From assembly GCF_900115975.1 (NCBI RefSeq), contig NZ_FOYM01000029.1, forward strand, positions 1 to 51,756: a stretch of 51,756 nucleotides of DNA, in the 5' to 3' direction. The DNA is from Desulfoscipio geothermicus DSM 3669 (GTDB taxonomy: Bacteria > Bacillota > Desulfotomaculia > Desulfotomaculales > Desulfallaceae). Of the stretch, positions 28,756 through 37,224 are shown in pieces. The notes under the pieces were generated by a model. That model had not been told where the DNA came from and made no database searches. It saw nothing but the letters and a program-made list of their open reading frames with translations. Within the stretch, counting starts at the first letter, position 1. Each line of letters starts with the position of its first letter. The position numbers and the translations under genes were made by a program.

Positions 28756-28766
28756 CTTCCTTATTT

Positions 28767-29671
28767 TTAGGCCAAAATAGGTGTCAGGTCCTGATCCAGA
28801 ATGAATTTGGCGAATTCCGCGCAGGCCCGGGATTGGAATTTTTCTTTGTGGAGCAGCAGGTAAAAACCACGGGTTATGGGGTTACAGCACCTGATCGGTT
28901 TGATGGAACCCAGTTTTAATTCCTTGCGCAGTGTCCACTTGGACAACATGGTGATGCCCAGGTTGGCCTCCACCGCCTCTTTGATGGCCTGGGTGCTGCC
29001 CAGGGTTATGGTATTGGACGGATTAAAATGCAACCTTTCCAGGGCTTGTTCCACCGCCAGCCTGGTCCCGGAGCCCTCCTCCCGGATAATAAACGGCACA
29101 TCCTTTAATTTAACGGCTATTTCTTCCGGGTTTATCGAAGCGCCGGCCAGAGGATGATTTTTGGATACAATCAAAATCAATTCATCATCCAAAAACTTGG
29201 TTATTTCCAGTTGCGGGTCCTCAACCAGACCTTCTACCAGCCCGATATCGATGCTGTTTTCCCTGGCATGTTCGTGCACGTATTCGGTATTGCCGATATT
29301 GACGGAAAACTTGACGTCCGGGTATTTCCTGGTAAAGGCGGCCAAAAGCCTGGGCAATACATATTCCCCCACGGTAAAACTCGCCCCGATGGTCAACTTC
29401 CCGGTGACCAGTTCCACCAGGTCCGACACGGCCCGCTTGGCTATCCTGTGTAATTCCAGAATTTCCGTAGCGTAGCTGTACAGGGTGGCACCCGCCTGGG
29501 TTAATTCAACTTTTTTGCTGGACCGCTCAAAAAGCTTGGCCCCGTAATAATCTTCCAGAGCGTGGATATTCTGGCTAATGGCCGGTTGCGAAATGTTCAA
29601 AGTTTCCGCTGCCCGGGAAAAGTTTTTTTTTCCGCAACGGTGACAAAAATCATTAGCTGGTTGTCAAGCAT
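28767..29671 (-). pseudogene. LysR-family transcriptional regulator, frame split at a poly-A run
   Basis: The long frame (to a TTG at 29600) begins NISQPAISQNIHALEDYYGAKLF, which is the middle of a LysR winged helix-turn-helix, and continues through a complete effector domain. The missing N-terminus is present in another frame: ATG at 29669-29671 with GGGGG upstream encodes MLDNQLMIFVTVAEKKNFSRAAETL once one base is added. The two frames meet at nine A (T at 29623-29631); ten A would give a normal 301-residue protein. It could be a real mutation, slippage-dependent expression or a sequencing error. It faces the molybdoenzyme operon and may regulate it. Confidence 0.85.
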
Positions 29672-29694
29672 ATTTTTTACCCCCAGGGTATTAG

Positions 29695-29916
29695 TTATTT
29701 AAATTTTAACACGAACTTGGTGAAAGGCAAAACTTTGTTGCTTCCTTCCCATTCCAGTATGTCCAAGTACCAAAAAATTTTTAAGCGAAGTTCCTTGAGC
29801 CTGCACCTGAGTTCCCAAGCTTCTACGAAATCAGCGCATTGCATCAGCTGAATTCTAACCTGGTAGAGTTCTTGCCGTGTATAGGTTATGATTTCATTTA
29901 TTTCTTTCCGATGCAT
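29695..29916 (-). CDS. Small hypothetical protein
   Basis: A 73-residue frame from an ATG at 29916 (MHRKEINEIITYTRQELYQ onward), helical and charged, possibly a coiled coil; a TTG 27 codons upstream is also in frame. GGTGAG lies close before the ATG, a poor but possible ribosome-binding site. I do not recognise the family. It sits between lysR and the tRNA-Val gene, and the composition looks like a true coding sequence rather than a shadow. Confidence 0.35.
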   Translation of the reverse strand: MHRKEINEIITYTRQELYQVRIQLMQCADFVEAWELRCRLKELRLKIFWYLDILEWEGSNKVLPFTKFVLKFK

Positions 29917-30006
29917 GCCACTCACCCAGAAGGTATTTCGACAATATTTTGCCAATACCTGCCTGATAATTGCACTATCTACAAATTGAGACCCCAATCA
30001 GTCATC

Positions 30007-30043
30007 AAAAAAAGGTTTTAGAGAATTTTTATTCTCTAAAACC
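30007..30043 (-). terminator. Terminator after tRNA-Val
   Basis: GGTTTTAGAGAAT (30014-30026) pairs perfectly with 30031-30043 around a 4-base loop. On the minus strand seven T follow (complement of 30007-30013). Confidence 0.92.
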
Positions 30044-30053
30044 CGTTTTTGAT

Positions 30054-30128
30054 TGGTGGGTGCAGTAGGAATTGAACCTACGGCCCCTTCCGCGTCAAGG
30101 AAGTGCTCTCCCCCTGAGCTATGCACCC
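30054..30128 (-). tRNA. tRNA-Val(GAC)
   Basis: Minus-strand cloverleaf: acceptor GGGTGCA/TGCACCC, D arm GCTC/GAGC, anticodon stem CTTCC/GGAAG with loop TTGACGC (anticodon GAC, Val), T arm GTAGG/CCTAC with loop TTCAATT. The CCA end is encoded (30054-30056). The terminator is 10 bases downstream. Confidence 0.96.
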
Positions 30129-30245
30129 GTAAAATACAGGCAAGCGTTCTGTTTGAACAGCCTGCCGTTGTCCGCTGCAACACTTATTATGCAACAAAGC
30201 GCACCAAATGTCAAGGACTAATAATCACAGAACAGCCTGGTATTT

Positions 30246-31253
30246 TTAACCCAGCCTGGACGCGGCCTCCGCCAGCATCCGGCGGATGGGCAGGTTGTAG
30301 GGGCATTTTTCTTCGCACTCACCGCATTCAATACACGCATCCGCTTTAGTTTTCATGCCGCGGTAACGCTCCATGGCCCAGCCCTGCAGGCCATACCTGG
30401 TATAATAGCCGTCCAACAGAAACACCGTGGGGATGTCAATGGCCTGGGGGCAGGGTTGGCAGTATTCACAGCGTCTGCAAAAAGCATCCCCCAGTGTCCC
30501 GGTCTCTTCTTCCAACACCTTTCTTTCATCGGCGGTCAAAGGCCGCAGTTCCCGGCCGACCTGCGCGTTTTCCTCCACTTGCTGCACGGAATCCATGCCC
30601 GGAATTACGGTGGATACGGCGTGCTCCAGTAAATAGCGCAAAGCCGGACCCGCCTCCCTGATGGCCCCCCCGGCCAGCGGTTTCATAACAATAATGCCGG
30701 CATTTTTTTCCCGGGCTAGGTTGATCAACTCTTCCGCCCCGCTCGTTTCCACGGCATTAAAGGGGAATTGCACGGTTTCCAACTCCCCTGTCTCCAGCGC
30801 CTCCACAAGAAAGTTTTTCAGGTGCCCCGTAATGCCGATATGTTTGACTACCCCGTCCTTTCGGGCTTCTTTAAGCGCGGCCAAAGCGCCATCCGGGGCA
30901 AGTACCTGTTCCAGCGCTTCTTTGTCCTTGACGTTGTGCAACTGGTACAGGTCAATATAGTCCACACCCATAGTCTCCAGGCTTTTTTGAATGTCAGTGG
31001 CCATTCCCTCCCGGGTCCTGGCCATGGATTTGGTGGCAATTATTACTTCGTTCCTTCTCGCTTTTAAAGCCTCGCCCAGCTTGGCTTCGCTGTCCGTATA
31101 CCCCCTGGCCGTATCAATAAAGTTAATCCCCAGGTCCAAGGCCCTGTTTACTATTGCGTAAGCATCACCCACCGAAACCCGCTGAATGGGGATGCCGCCG
31201 AACCCGATGACCGAAACCTTTAACCCTGTTTTACCCAACAGCCTGTATTGCAT
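30246..31253 (-). CDS. Aldo/keto reductase with C-terminal 4Fe-4S domain
   Basis: A 335-residue protein. The N-terminal TIM-barrel (MQYRLLGKTGLKVSVIGFGG, NFIDTARGYTDSEAKLG with the catalytic Asp/Tyr) is an NAD(P)H-dependent aldo/keto reductase. The C-terminus adds Cys motifs CRRCEYCQPCP and CIECGECEEKCP, typical of the Fe-S aldo/keto reductases common in anaerobes. Lys and His of the catalytic tetrad appear in VIIATKSM and LYQLHNV. The ATG is preceded by GGAGG. Physiological substrate unknown. Confidence 0.9.
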   Translation of the reverse strand: MQYRLLGKTGLKVSVIGFGGIPIQRVSVGDAYAIVNRALDLGINFIDTARGYTDSEAKLGEALKARRNEVIIATKSMARTREGMATDIQKSLETMGVDYIDLYQLHNVKDKEALEQVLAPDGALAALKEARKDGVVKHIGITGHLKNFLVEALETGELETVQFPFNAVETSGAEELINLAREKNAGIIVMKPLAGGAIREAGPALRYLLEHAVSTVIPGMDSVQQVEENAQVGRELRPLTADERKVLEEETGTLGDAFCRRCEYCQPCPQAIDIPTVFLLDGYYTRYGLQGWAMERYRGMKTKADACIECGECEEKCPYNLPIRRMLAEAASRLG

Positions 31254-31351
31254 ATTATAATAACCTCCATATTATTAAGCAGTTATCATATTGATCCCTC
31301 CCATAGTTTATCACCCCTGTTTGCTCATGACAACTGGGTCCGCAAATAGCT

Positions 31352-32488
31352 TTAATCCGATAACCAGTACATAATCCTCGCGAAGAGCGGCCTGGGGGGT
31401 ACTTCCCGGGATGCTACCAGAGGCACCTTGCTCAGCCTGTAGCCGTTGATGGTAAAAACGGCATGCCCGAGCAACTGCCCTTCCCGCACCGGCGCGACGG
31501 GCGCATCATTGATAAACTTTATGTTCAGTCTGATGTTCTTAAATTGGTCTTTAGCCATGTGCACCCGGACCGGCTCTGCAACAATCACCGGCACCGTCCC
31601 GGCCAGTCCGTTTTTAACGGGCACTTCAGCCATTTTTTTCCCGGACGGGAAAATTACCACCGGCTGAACCGCCGAAAAACCGTACTCCAACAGCTTGGCG
31701 GCCTCCCGGTAGCGGTTTCCCGCATGCAGCACCACCGCGATAAGCCGCCTGTCCCCCCTGGTGGCCGAAGCAATAAGGCAGTTTCCCGCCCTGGCCGTAC
31801 TGCCCGTTTTAACCCCGTCAATGCCTTCCACATCCTCGCTGAAAAGCAGCCGGTTCGTATTTTTAACCTCTTTTTCCCGCTCCGGCTCTATCCACCTGAC
31901 TACCGCTTCCCTGGTGGAAACCAGCTCGTTTATCTGCGGTATTTGCAAGGCGTAGCGGGTAATCAGCCCCAAGTCATAAGCAGTGGAATAATGTTTGGGG
32001 TTAAAATAACCGTTGGTATTGATGAACCGGGTATCCTTAGCGCCCAGCAAAGCAGCCTTTCTGTTCATTTGGTGCACAAAATTATCATGGTTGCCGCCAA
32101 CATGTTCGGCAATGGCCACTGTGGCGTCATTGGCCGAGGTAATCAGCGCCGCCTTGAGCAAATTGCCCAGGGTAATGCGGTCGCCCTTACGCAACCCGAT
32201 GGTGGAACCCACGGAAACCGAAGCCGCCCGGCCGCTGACTACAACCACGTCGTTAAGATTGCCGTTTTCCACCGCCAGGATGGCCGTCATTAATTTGGTT
32301 AAACTGGCGGGCGACCTGCGCTTGGCGGCGTCCTTGGCAAAATAAACCTGGCCGGTTTCAGCGTCCATTAAAATCGCCGCCCGGGCATTGATTTTCAATT
32401 CATCGGCCGCCGCCGGCCAAATCAGGCACATAACAGAGACAACAGCAAAAAATATGGTAAAAGCAATCTTGATAATTTTCTTGATCAA
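31352..32488 (-). CDS. D-alanyl-D-alanine carboxypeptidase (DacF/PBP5 type, peptidase S11)
   Basis: A low-molecular-weight penicillin-binding protein that trims stem pentapeptides. After a signal peptide (IKKIIKIAFTIFFAVVSVMC...AAA) come the active-site SLTK in SPASLTKLM, the SAN triad in TSANDATVA and KTGS in GVKTGSTARAGNC. The C-terminal PBP5-type beta domain ends in a helix (PLFARIMYWLSD) that may anchor it to the membrane. The start is taken as TTG at 32488 because AAGGTGGGG lies just upstream; the ATG at 32533 has no ribosome-binding site. Divergent from pdaB, so a DacF-like sporulation role is plausible. Confidence 0.9.
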   Translation of the reverse strand: MIKKIIKIAFTIFFAVVSVMCLIWPAAADELKINARAAILMDAETGQVYFAKDAAKRRSPASLTKLMTAILAVENGNLNDVVVVSGRAASVSVGSTIGLRKGDRITLGNLLKAALITSANDATVAIAEHVGGNHDNFVHQMNRKAALLGAKDTRFINTNGYFNPKHYSTAYDLGLITRYALQIPQINELVSTREAVVRWIEPEREKEVKNTNRLLFSEDVEGIDGVKTGSTARAGNCLIASATRGDRRLIAVVLHAGNRYREAAKLLEYGFSAVQPVVIFPSGKKMAEVPVKNGLAGTVPVIVAEPVRVHMAKDQFKNIRLNIKFINDAPVAPVREGQLLGHAVFTINGYRLSKVPLVASREVPPRPLFARIMYWLSD

Positions 32489-32606
32489 CAATAATCCCCA
32501 CCTTAGGTATATTTTACCTTGGAAAAGCAACATATTAAATACATAACAACCGTTAATTACAAATATCCATAGTTATAGAACTTGCTCGTTTGTGAGGTGA
32601 AAAATA

Positions 32607-33359
32607 TTGCGCATTTACCTGCTGAACCTTAAGAAAATCAAACGCAACGTTTTTTTGGGCGCCCTTCTTTTGCTGTCCGCCGGACTGTTCATGATCATGC
32701 TGCAGCAAAATACCGTACCCACTGAAGTTGAACCTAAACTGCACGCCATCTATAAAGTACAGACGGACGAAAAGGTTGCGGCGCTGACCTTCGACATCAG
32801 CTGGGGGACCAAAGTGCCCGGTCCGGTACTGGACATATTAAAAGAGAAAAACGTTAAATCCACATTTTTTCTCAGTGGACCCTGGGTGGAGAAGCACCCG
32901 GAGTTTCCCAAGCGCATCGCTGCTGAAGGGCACGAAATCGGCAGTCACGGAAATGAGCACGTCAACTACAGCGGGCTTACCCCGGAAGGGATAAAAAAGA
33001 ACGTGATGACTGCCCACGAATCAATCAAAAAAGTAACCGGCATTGAGCCCAACCTTATTCGCACCCCCAACGGCGACTGGAACGACATGGTGCTCAAAAC
33101 CCTCAATGACTTGGGATACAAATCAATTAAGTGGAGCGACGACTCCCTGGACTGGAAAAAGGAAAAATCAGTTCAGCAAATAATTGACCGGGTCCTGGAT
33201 AAGATACACCCGGGCGCCATAATCCTGATGCACGCCAGCGACACCTGCGACCGCACGCCGGCGGCGCTGCCCACCGTTATTGACGGCCTGCGGGAAAAGG
33301 GCTACAAACTGGTCACAGTATCCGAACTGCTGAAATACGGGCCCGGGGTTACCGATTAA
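32607..33359 (+). CDS. pdaB: Polysaccharide deacetylase family sporulation protein PdaB
   Basis: A 250-residue NodB-fold protein with an N-terminal membrane anchor (about 15-33). Motif 1 reads ALTFDISWGT, the PdaB variant of TFDDG, and motif 2 is SHGNEH (H-x3-H zinc ligands). RTPNGDWN and ILMHASD follow. PdaB is needed for spore cortex maintenance in Bacillus. The start is TTG at 32607, preceded by GAGGTGA. It shares the short upstream region with the divergent carboxypeptidase gene. Confidence 0.92.
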   Translation: MRIYLLNLKKIKRNVFLGALLLLSAGLFMIMLQQNTVPTEVEPKLHAIYKVQTDEKVAALTFDISWGTKVPGPVLDILKEKNVKSTFFLSGPWVEKHPEFPKRIAAEGHEIGSHGNEHVNYSGLTPEGIKKNVMTAHESIKKVTGIEPNLIRTPNGDWNDMVLKTLNDLGYKSIKWSDDSLDWKKEKSVQQIIDRVLDKIHPGAIILMHASDTCDRTPAALPTVIDGLREKGYKLVTVSELLKYGPGVTD

Positions 33360-33383
33360 AAGTATTATGAGGCAAAGGGCCGG

Positions 33384-33427
33384 AAAAAATACGAAGGGAT
33401 GCACCATGCACCCCTTCGCATTTTTTT
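33384..33427. terminator. Bidirectional terminator between pdaB and dedA
   Basis: GAAGGGATGCA (33393-33403) pairs with TGCACCCCTTC (33407-33417) with one mismatch. There are seven T on the right for the plus strand and AAAAAAT on the left for the minus strand. The genes converge here. Confidence 0.85.
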
Positions 33428-33433
33428 AATTAA

Positions 33434-34054
33434 TCAATATTTGCGTCGCCTGTTCATAACGTACAGCCATATCAGTCCACCTAAAATAACCACCACAATT
33501 AGAATATCAAAACGGTGGAACCAGGGTTTCAGGGCTATCCAGTTTTCACCCAGTTTAACCCCCAGGTATGTAAGGAAAAAACACCAGGGCAGCGAGCCGA
33601 TAAAGGAGTAAATCACAAACTTGTAAAAATTCATGCCCGATATACCGGCCGGCAGGGATATGAAAGTGCGCACCACCGGCATCAACCTGGTGAAAAACAC
33701 CGTGGCTTCACCGTAGCGGTGAAACCATTCCTCCGCCTGTATGAAATGTTTTTGCGAAAAACCGATGTAACGGCCGTACTTCTGCAGAAAAGGCCTGCCC
33801 CCCCGGTAGCCGATGTAATATGAAATTATCGAGCCGGCCAGGCCACCCAGCGTCCCCGCCATGGCGGCCCAAAAAAAATTAAGTTGCCCGGTGGAAACCA
33901 GGTACCCGCCAAACGGCAAAATCACCTCGCTGGGCAGGGGTATGTTGGCGCTTTCAATGGCCATGCCCAGGGCAATCCCCCAGTAACCCAGCGAGGATAT
34001 AAATGCGGTAACCTCATGTACTATAAATTCCAGTATAATATTAATTATCTCCAG
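33434..34054 (-). CDS. DedA family membrane protein
   Basis: A polytopic membrane protein of the DedA/VTT superfamily; members act as lipid (undecaprenyl-phosphate or phospholipid) flippases or scramblases. The conserved core ESANIPLPSEVILPFGGYL, the FTRLMPVVRTFISLPAGISGM motif with its essential Arg residues, and the C-terminal helix are intact. The first usable ATG (33964) would remove the N-terminal helix. In frame upstream lies CTG GAG ATA ATT (CTG at 34052-34054) with AGGGGTG 7 bases before it, giving 206 residues, the usual DedA length. I take CTG as the start. Confidence 0.85.
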   Translation of the reverse strand: MEIINIILEFIVHEVTAFISSLGYWGIALGMAIESANIPLPSEVILPFGGYLVSTGQLNFFWAAMAGTLGGLAGSIISYYIGYRGGRPFLQKYGRYIGFSQKHFIQAEEWFHRYGEATVFFTRLMPVVRTFISLPAGISGMNFYKFVIYSFIGSLPWCFFLTYLGVKLGENWIALKPWFHRFDILIVVVILGGLIWLYVMNRRRKY

Positions 34055-34076
34055 AAAGTAACACCCCTCGCAAGTT

Positions 34077-35492
34077 TTATGCTTTTAAATCGGCCAGGAT
34101 GCGCGCCAGAAACGATTCTTTTTCCGGCGCTTCTATTTCCCCCTTGCTGCCATTTATATGCAAAACGTGACAGATATCCCGGTAATTGTTGGAGATAGTA
34201 GATATTGAGATATCATACATGGCGGCCAGTTCGTTTTGGTTGACTGTTTTGTCGCCCAGCAACCTGGTCACGGTATATATTACCGCCGCCGCCCAAGCTT
34301 CCGGCTTTTTAAACGTGGGACGTTCCATTTGACAGTACCGCTGCCAGATTTCCACCGCGCTTTTTACCTGACGCGGCCGATACCCCAATTTTTGCAACCC
34401 GTCCCGGATCAACCCGGCCACCCGGGCATAACCGGCATCAGCCCGGCCACCTTTTCGTTCGGATTTGGGCAACGCCGGTTCATTGGAAAGGCGCAGCCTG
34501 CGCCATAACCTGGATAGGTCGTAAAAGGGTTCGCCCTTACTCTTTCTTAAATTTTCTACCTTTTGCAGTTCACTCAACAATGTCTGCAACTTCCGACGCC
34601 CTGACTTGGTCCGGGATGCCTCAAGCGGCGTCTTCCCCTGTAACACATCCATTGGCTCATTAACCCAACGATCATAGAAATAATCCAGAAAGATGTCGGT
34701 AACCTTTTGGGCCAGTTTGGATGAAAGTTCTTCCGGACTTGACAGGCTATCTGCATCATGGGCATTGACCGGAAGATCCCAGATAATGGAACCCGTCTCC
34801 AGGATTAAAGCATTGAGCACATGGGCCCGGTCACGTAAATAGGCGTCCCAGTTACCCCGCCCGCCGTGCGTGCTCCAGTACAATTCGGCGTCCAGCTTTA
34901 TGCGGCTGGTAATGTATTTTTTAGTAAAAGACGGCAATATCAGCCCGCCGGTGGAAAATTCATGATCATCACCCACCGGCAGCACCCGCATCAGCAGTAT
35001 GTGTCCCGGTTCAAGTTCCCGGGCGGCGTTGCGGTCGTGGACCGCTGTTTCACAGCCCGACAACAAATCCTTTAGCGCAACCACACCGCCGTTTTCAATG
35101 CGCAAAACTTGATAAACGGAGCTTCTGGCTTTTATCCATTTATTTAATAATTCTTTTTCCTCCGGGCTGGTTTCTTCTGCCATGCCGTAGTATTCCAGTA
35201 AAGTCCGTCCCCGGATACGGTAATCAAATATAAACCACTCAAAAAACCGTTCGATCAGAAAATCGTCTTCTTCATCGGCCAGTTCCGGGTCCATAACGCT
35301 GAAAAAACCTTCCCTGGCAACCGCCGCCTCGTCCAGAAACGCTTCGCTGTCGGCAAATTCGGCCAGTTTTTTACGCAGGCGCTGCCCCGCGCGCCACCAG
35401 CGATACCTGTTAAAATCGATTACGTTATCTTTTCCTCCGCAGCACCCGTTTACTTTCTTGCCGCTACCGCATGAACATTGCTTATCCGGCAC
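34077..35492 (-). CDS. SEC-C motif protein with C-terminal cyclin/TFIIB-like region
   Basis: A 471-residue cytoplasmic protein. The N-terminus is a SEC-C zinc motif (CSCGSGKKVNGCCGG). The middle is acidic and unassigned. The C-terminal part, AWAAAVIYTVTRLLGDKTVNQNELAAMYDISISTISNNYRDI (about 400-441), has the pattern of a TFIIB cyclin repeat or a helix-turn-helix. I do not know a function. The GTG at 35490-35492 is preceded by AAAGGAGGTG; a TTG at 35516 would overlap that site. It lies between the S41 protease and DedA in one apparent operon, with gaps of 41 and 22 bases. Confidence 0.75.
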   Translation of the reverse strand: MPDKQCSCGSGKKVNGCCGGKDNVIDFNRYRWWRAGQRLRKKLAEFADSEAFLDEAAVAREGFFSVMDPELADEEDDFLIERFFEWFIFDYRIRGRTLLEYYGMAEETSPEEKELLNKWIKARSSVYQVLRIENGGVVALKDLLSGCETAVHDRNAARELEPGHILLMRVLPVGDDHEFSTGGLILPSFTKKYITSRIKLDAELYWSTHGGRGNWDAYLRDRAHVLNALILETGSIIWDLPVNAHDADSLSSPEELSSKLAQKVTDIFLDYFYDRWVNEPMDVLQGKTPLEASRTKSGRRKLQTLLSELQKVENLRKSKGEPFYDLSRLWRRLRLSNEPALPKSERKGGRADAGYARVAGLIRDGLQKLGYRPRQVKSAVEIWQRYCQMERPTFKKPEAWAAAVIYTVTRLLGDKTVNQNELAAMYDISISTISNNYRDICHVLHINGSKGEIEAPEKESFLARILADLKA

Positions 35493-35533
35493 TGCAAAAC
35501 ACCTCCTTTCGCTCAAAACCGTGCCACTGGAAT

Positions 35534-36988
35534 TCAGAAAAGTCTTCTGGTTAAAACTATTTTATTTCCTTCTTTATTAATATCAATATTCAATTGGGGT
35601 AAAATTTTCTCGGGTAAATAACTAATTCCTTGCTCGATAAACGCGCCGGGTTGAATATTCCACCTGCTGTTGAAGGTATTCAAAGTTAGTATTTCTTCTC
35701 GGCCGGAAAAAATTTTTATCACCCCGTCCTGCCAGGCCACCTGGTACAGCATAGCCTCCAGCACCGGGCGCAGGGGCAAGTATCTTTCATTGCCCAGTTG
35801 CAAAAAATCAATGCTTACATCCAGTTCCCGGCTATTTAGCGCCGCTTTACCGGAACCCGGCACAAACCCCAAGTCGGGGTCGTCTTCCGGGTGCAGTAAC
35901 TGCCAGGCGATTTCTTTTTGCAGATCATGCACCAGCACAAAGTGATCAGGGGTCAAGCCCACGATATCAATGTCCCTGCCAGCAGGCGTCAAATACCTGG
36001 ACACCGTTAGTTTAAGCGCCCCGCCGGTACTCAGCGGAATCACCGCCTGCATTACACCCTTGCCGTAAGTGGTGTCCCCCACCAGAGTGGCTTTACCGTG
36101 ATCCTGCAAGGCCCCGGCTAAAATTTCCGAAGCGCTGGCCGTCAAACCGTTGACCAGAACAACCACGGGCAGGTCTTTGAAGGCGGGTTTTCCCTGGGTG
36201 TGGATTTCATCTTGGTGCCCCAGCCCGTCATCAATAATGAAGGCCAGGGAATCATCAGCAATGAAATTATCCAGTATATCAATGGCTTCCAGCACGTACC
36301 CGCCACCGTTAAAACGCAGGTCAACGATTAAACTCCGCATGCCGTCCGCCTTTAACCTGGCCATGGCGGCGTCAAATTCCTCGGCCGTACGCGTACCGAA
36401 AGAAACAATCTTGATATAGCCCGTGCCGCCATCCAGCATGTCCTGTTCCACCAGCGGCACGTGAATGGCTGCCCGGTGTAAAATCAGGTCAAACTCCTGT
36501 GCGCCGCGTCTTAAAGTAAGCGTCACCGCCGAGTCGAGCACACCGCGAATTCGCGTCACCACCTCGGCCAATGGCAGATCCTCCGTACTTTCCCCGTTGA
36601 CGGCCACGATCAGGTCACCCGCTGCAATACCGCCTTTAGCGGCGGGCGTTCCGGGTATGACATCCACCACAAAGGGATATTGTTCACCTGCGCGAATTTC
36701 TATACCCACTCCTACCAGGTCCCCGTTCAGGGAATCGGCAAAACCCTGCAATTCTTCCGCACTGAAATATTCGGCATAGGGGTCGTCCAGGCTGTCCAAC
36801 ATGCCCTGAATGGCTCCATCCGTAAGTTTGGCGGGATCCGGATGGGAAAGATGATGTGTCTCCAGTAATTCCATTGTCTCCTGAATCAAAGCAGGCCCGC
36901 TTTGCGCGTCTTCAACGGCCCCGGCCGGACGCATCCATGTAAACAGGATAAAAAAAGTTAAAGCCAGGAACACCAAACGCCTGGACAT
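35534..36988 (-). CDS. S41 family C-terminal processing protease with PDZ and copper-amine-oxidase-like domain
   Basis: A 484-residue exported protein. A signal peptide (SRRLVFLALTFFILFTWMRPAGA) is followed by a helical region, a PDZ domain (about 75-160, GDLVGVGIEIRAGE...AAGDLIVAVNG) and the S41 core with catalytic Ser in TASASEILAGAL and Lys in TTYGKGVMQ. The C-terminal 100 residues (RELDVSIDFLQLGNERYLPLRPVLEAML) look like a copper amine oxidase N-terminal-like domain, common in clostridial surface proteins. ATG 36986-36988 follows GAGGGG. Upstream start at 37036 is rejected for lack of a site. First gene of an operon with the SEC-C protein and dedA. Confidence 0.9.
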   Translation of the reverse strand: MSRRLVFLALTFFILFTWMRPAGAVEDAQSGPALIQETMELLETHHLSHPDPAKLTDGAIQGMLDSLDDPYAEYFSAEELQGFADSLNGDLVGVGIEIRAGEQYPFVVDVIPGTPAAKGGIAAGDLIVAVNGESTEDLPLAEVVTRIRGVLDSAVTLTLRRGAQEFDLILHRAAIHVPLVEQDMLDGGTGYIKIVSFGTRTAEEFDAAMARLKADGMRSLIVDLRFNGGGYVLEAIDILDNFIADDSLAFIIDDGLGHQDEIHTQGKPAFKDLPVVVLVNGLTASASEILAGALQDHGKATLVGDTTYGKGVMQAVIPLSTGGALKLTVSRYLTPAGRDIDIVGLTPDHFVLVHDLQKEIAWQLLHPEDDPDLGFVPGSGKAALNSRELDVSIDFLQLGNERYLPLRPVLEAMLYQVAWQDGVIKIFSGREEILTLNTFNSRWNIQPGAFIEQGISYLPEKILPQLNIDINKEGNKIVLTRRLF

Positions 36989-37224
36989 ACATCCCGCCCC
37001 CTCAACTTTTACTGTAATATTTCTACCGATCGGCATAAAGTCCTGCTGCCGATGGTTAAGTAATTAAAACAAATATAAAGCACACCCGCACGTTACTTGA
37101 GTCCGCGGGGTGCTGACAGCTGTTTTTCTGCTGCATAAATATGGTACAATGATTGGGATTAAAACAAAAAGACAGGAAGTATAATTTTTCAAGAACAATA
37201 CTAAAGCAAAGGCAGGTGCCGGGA

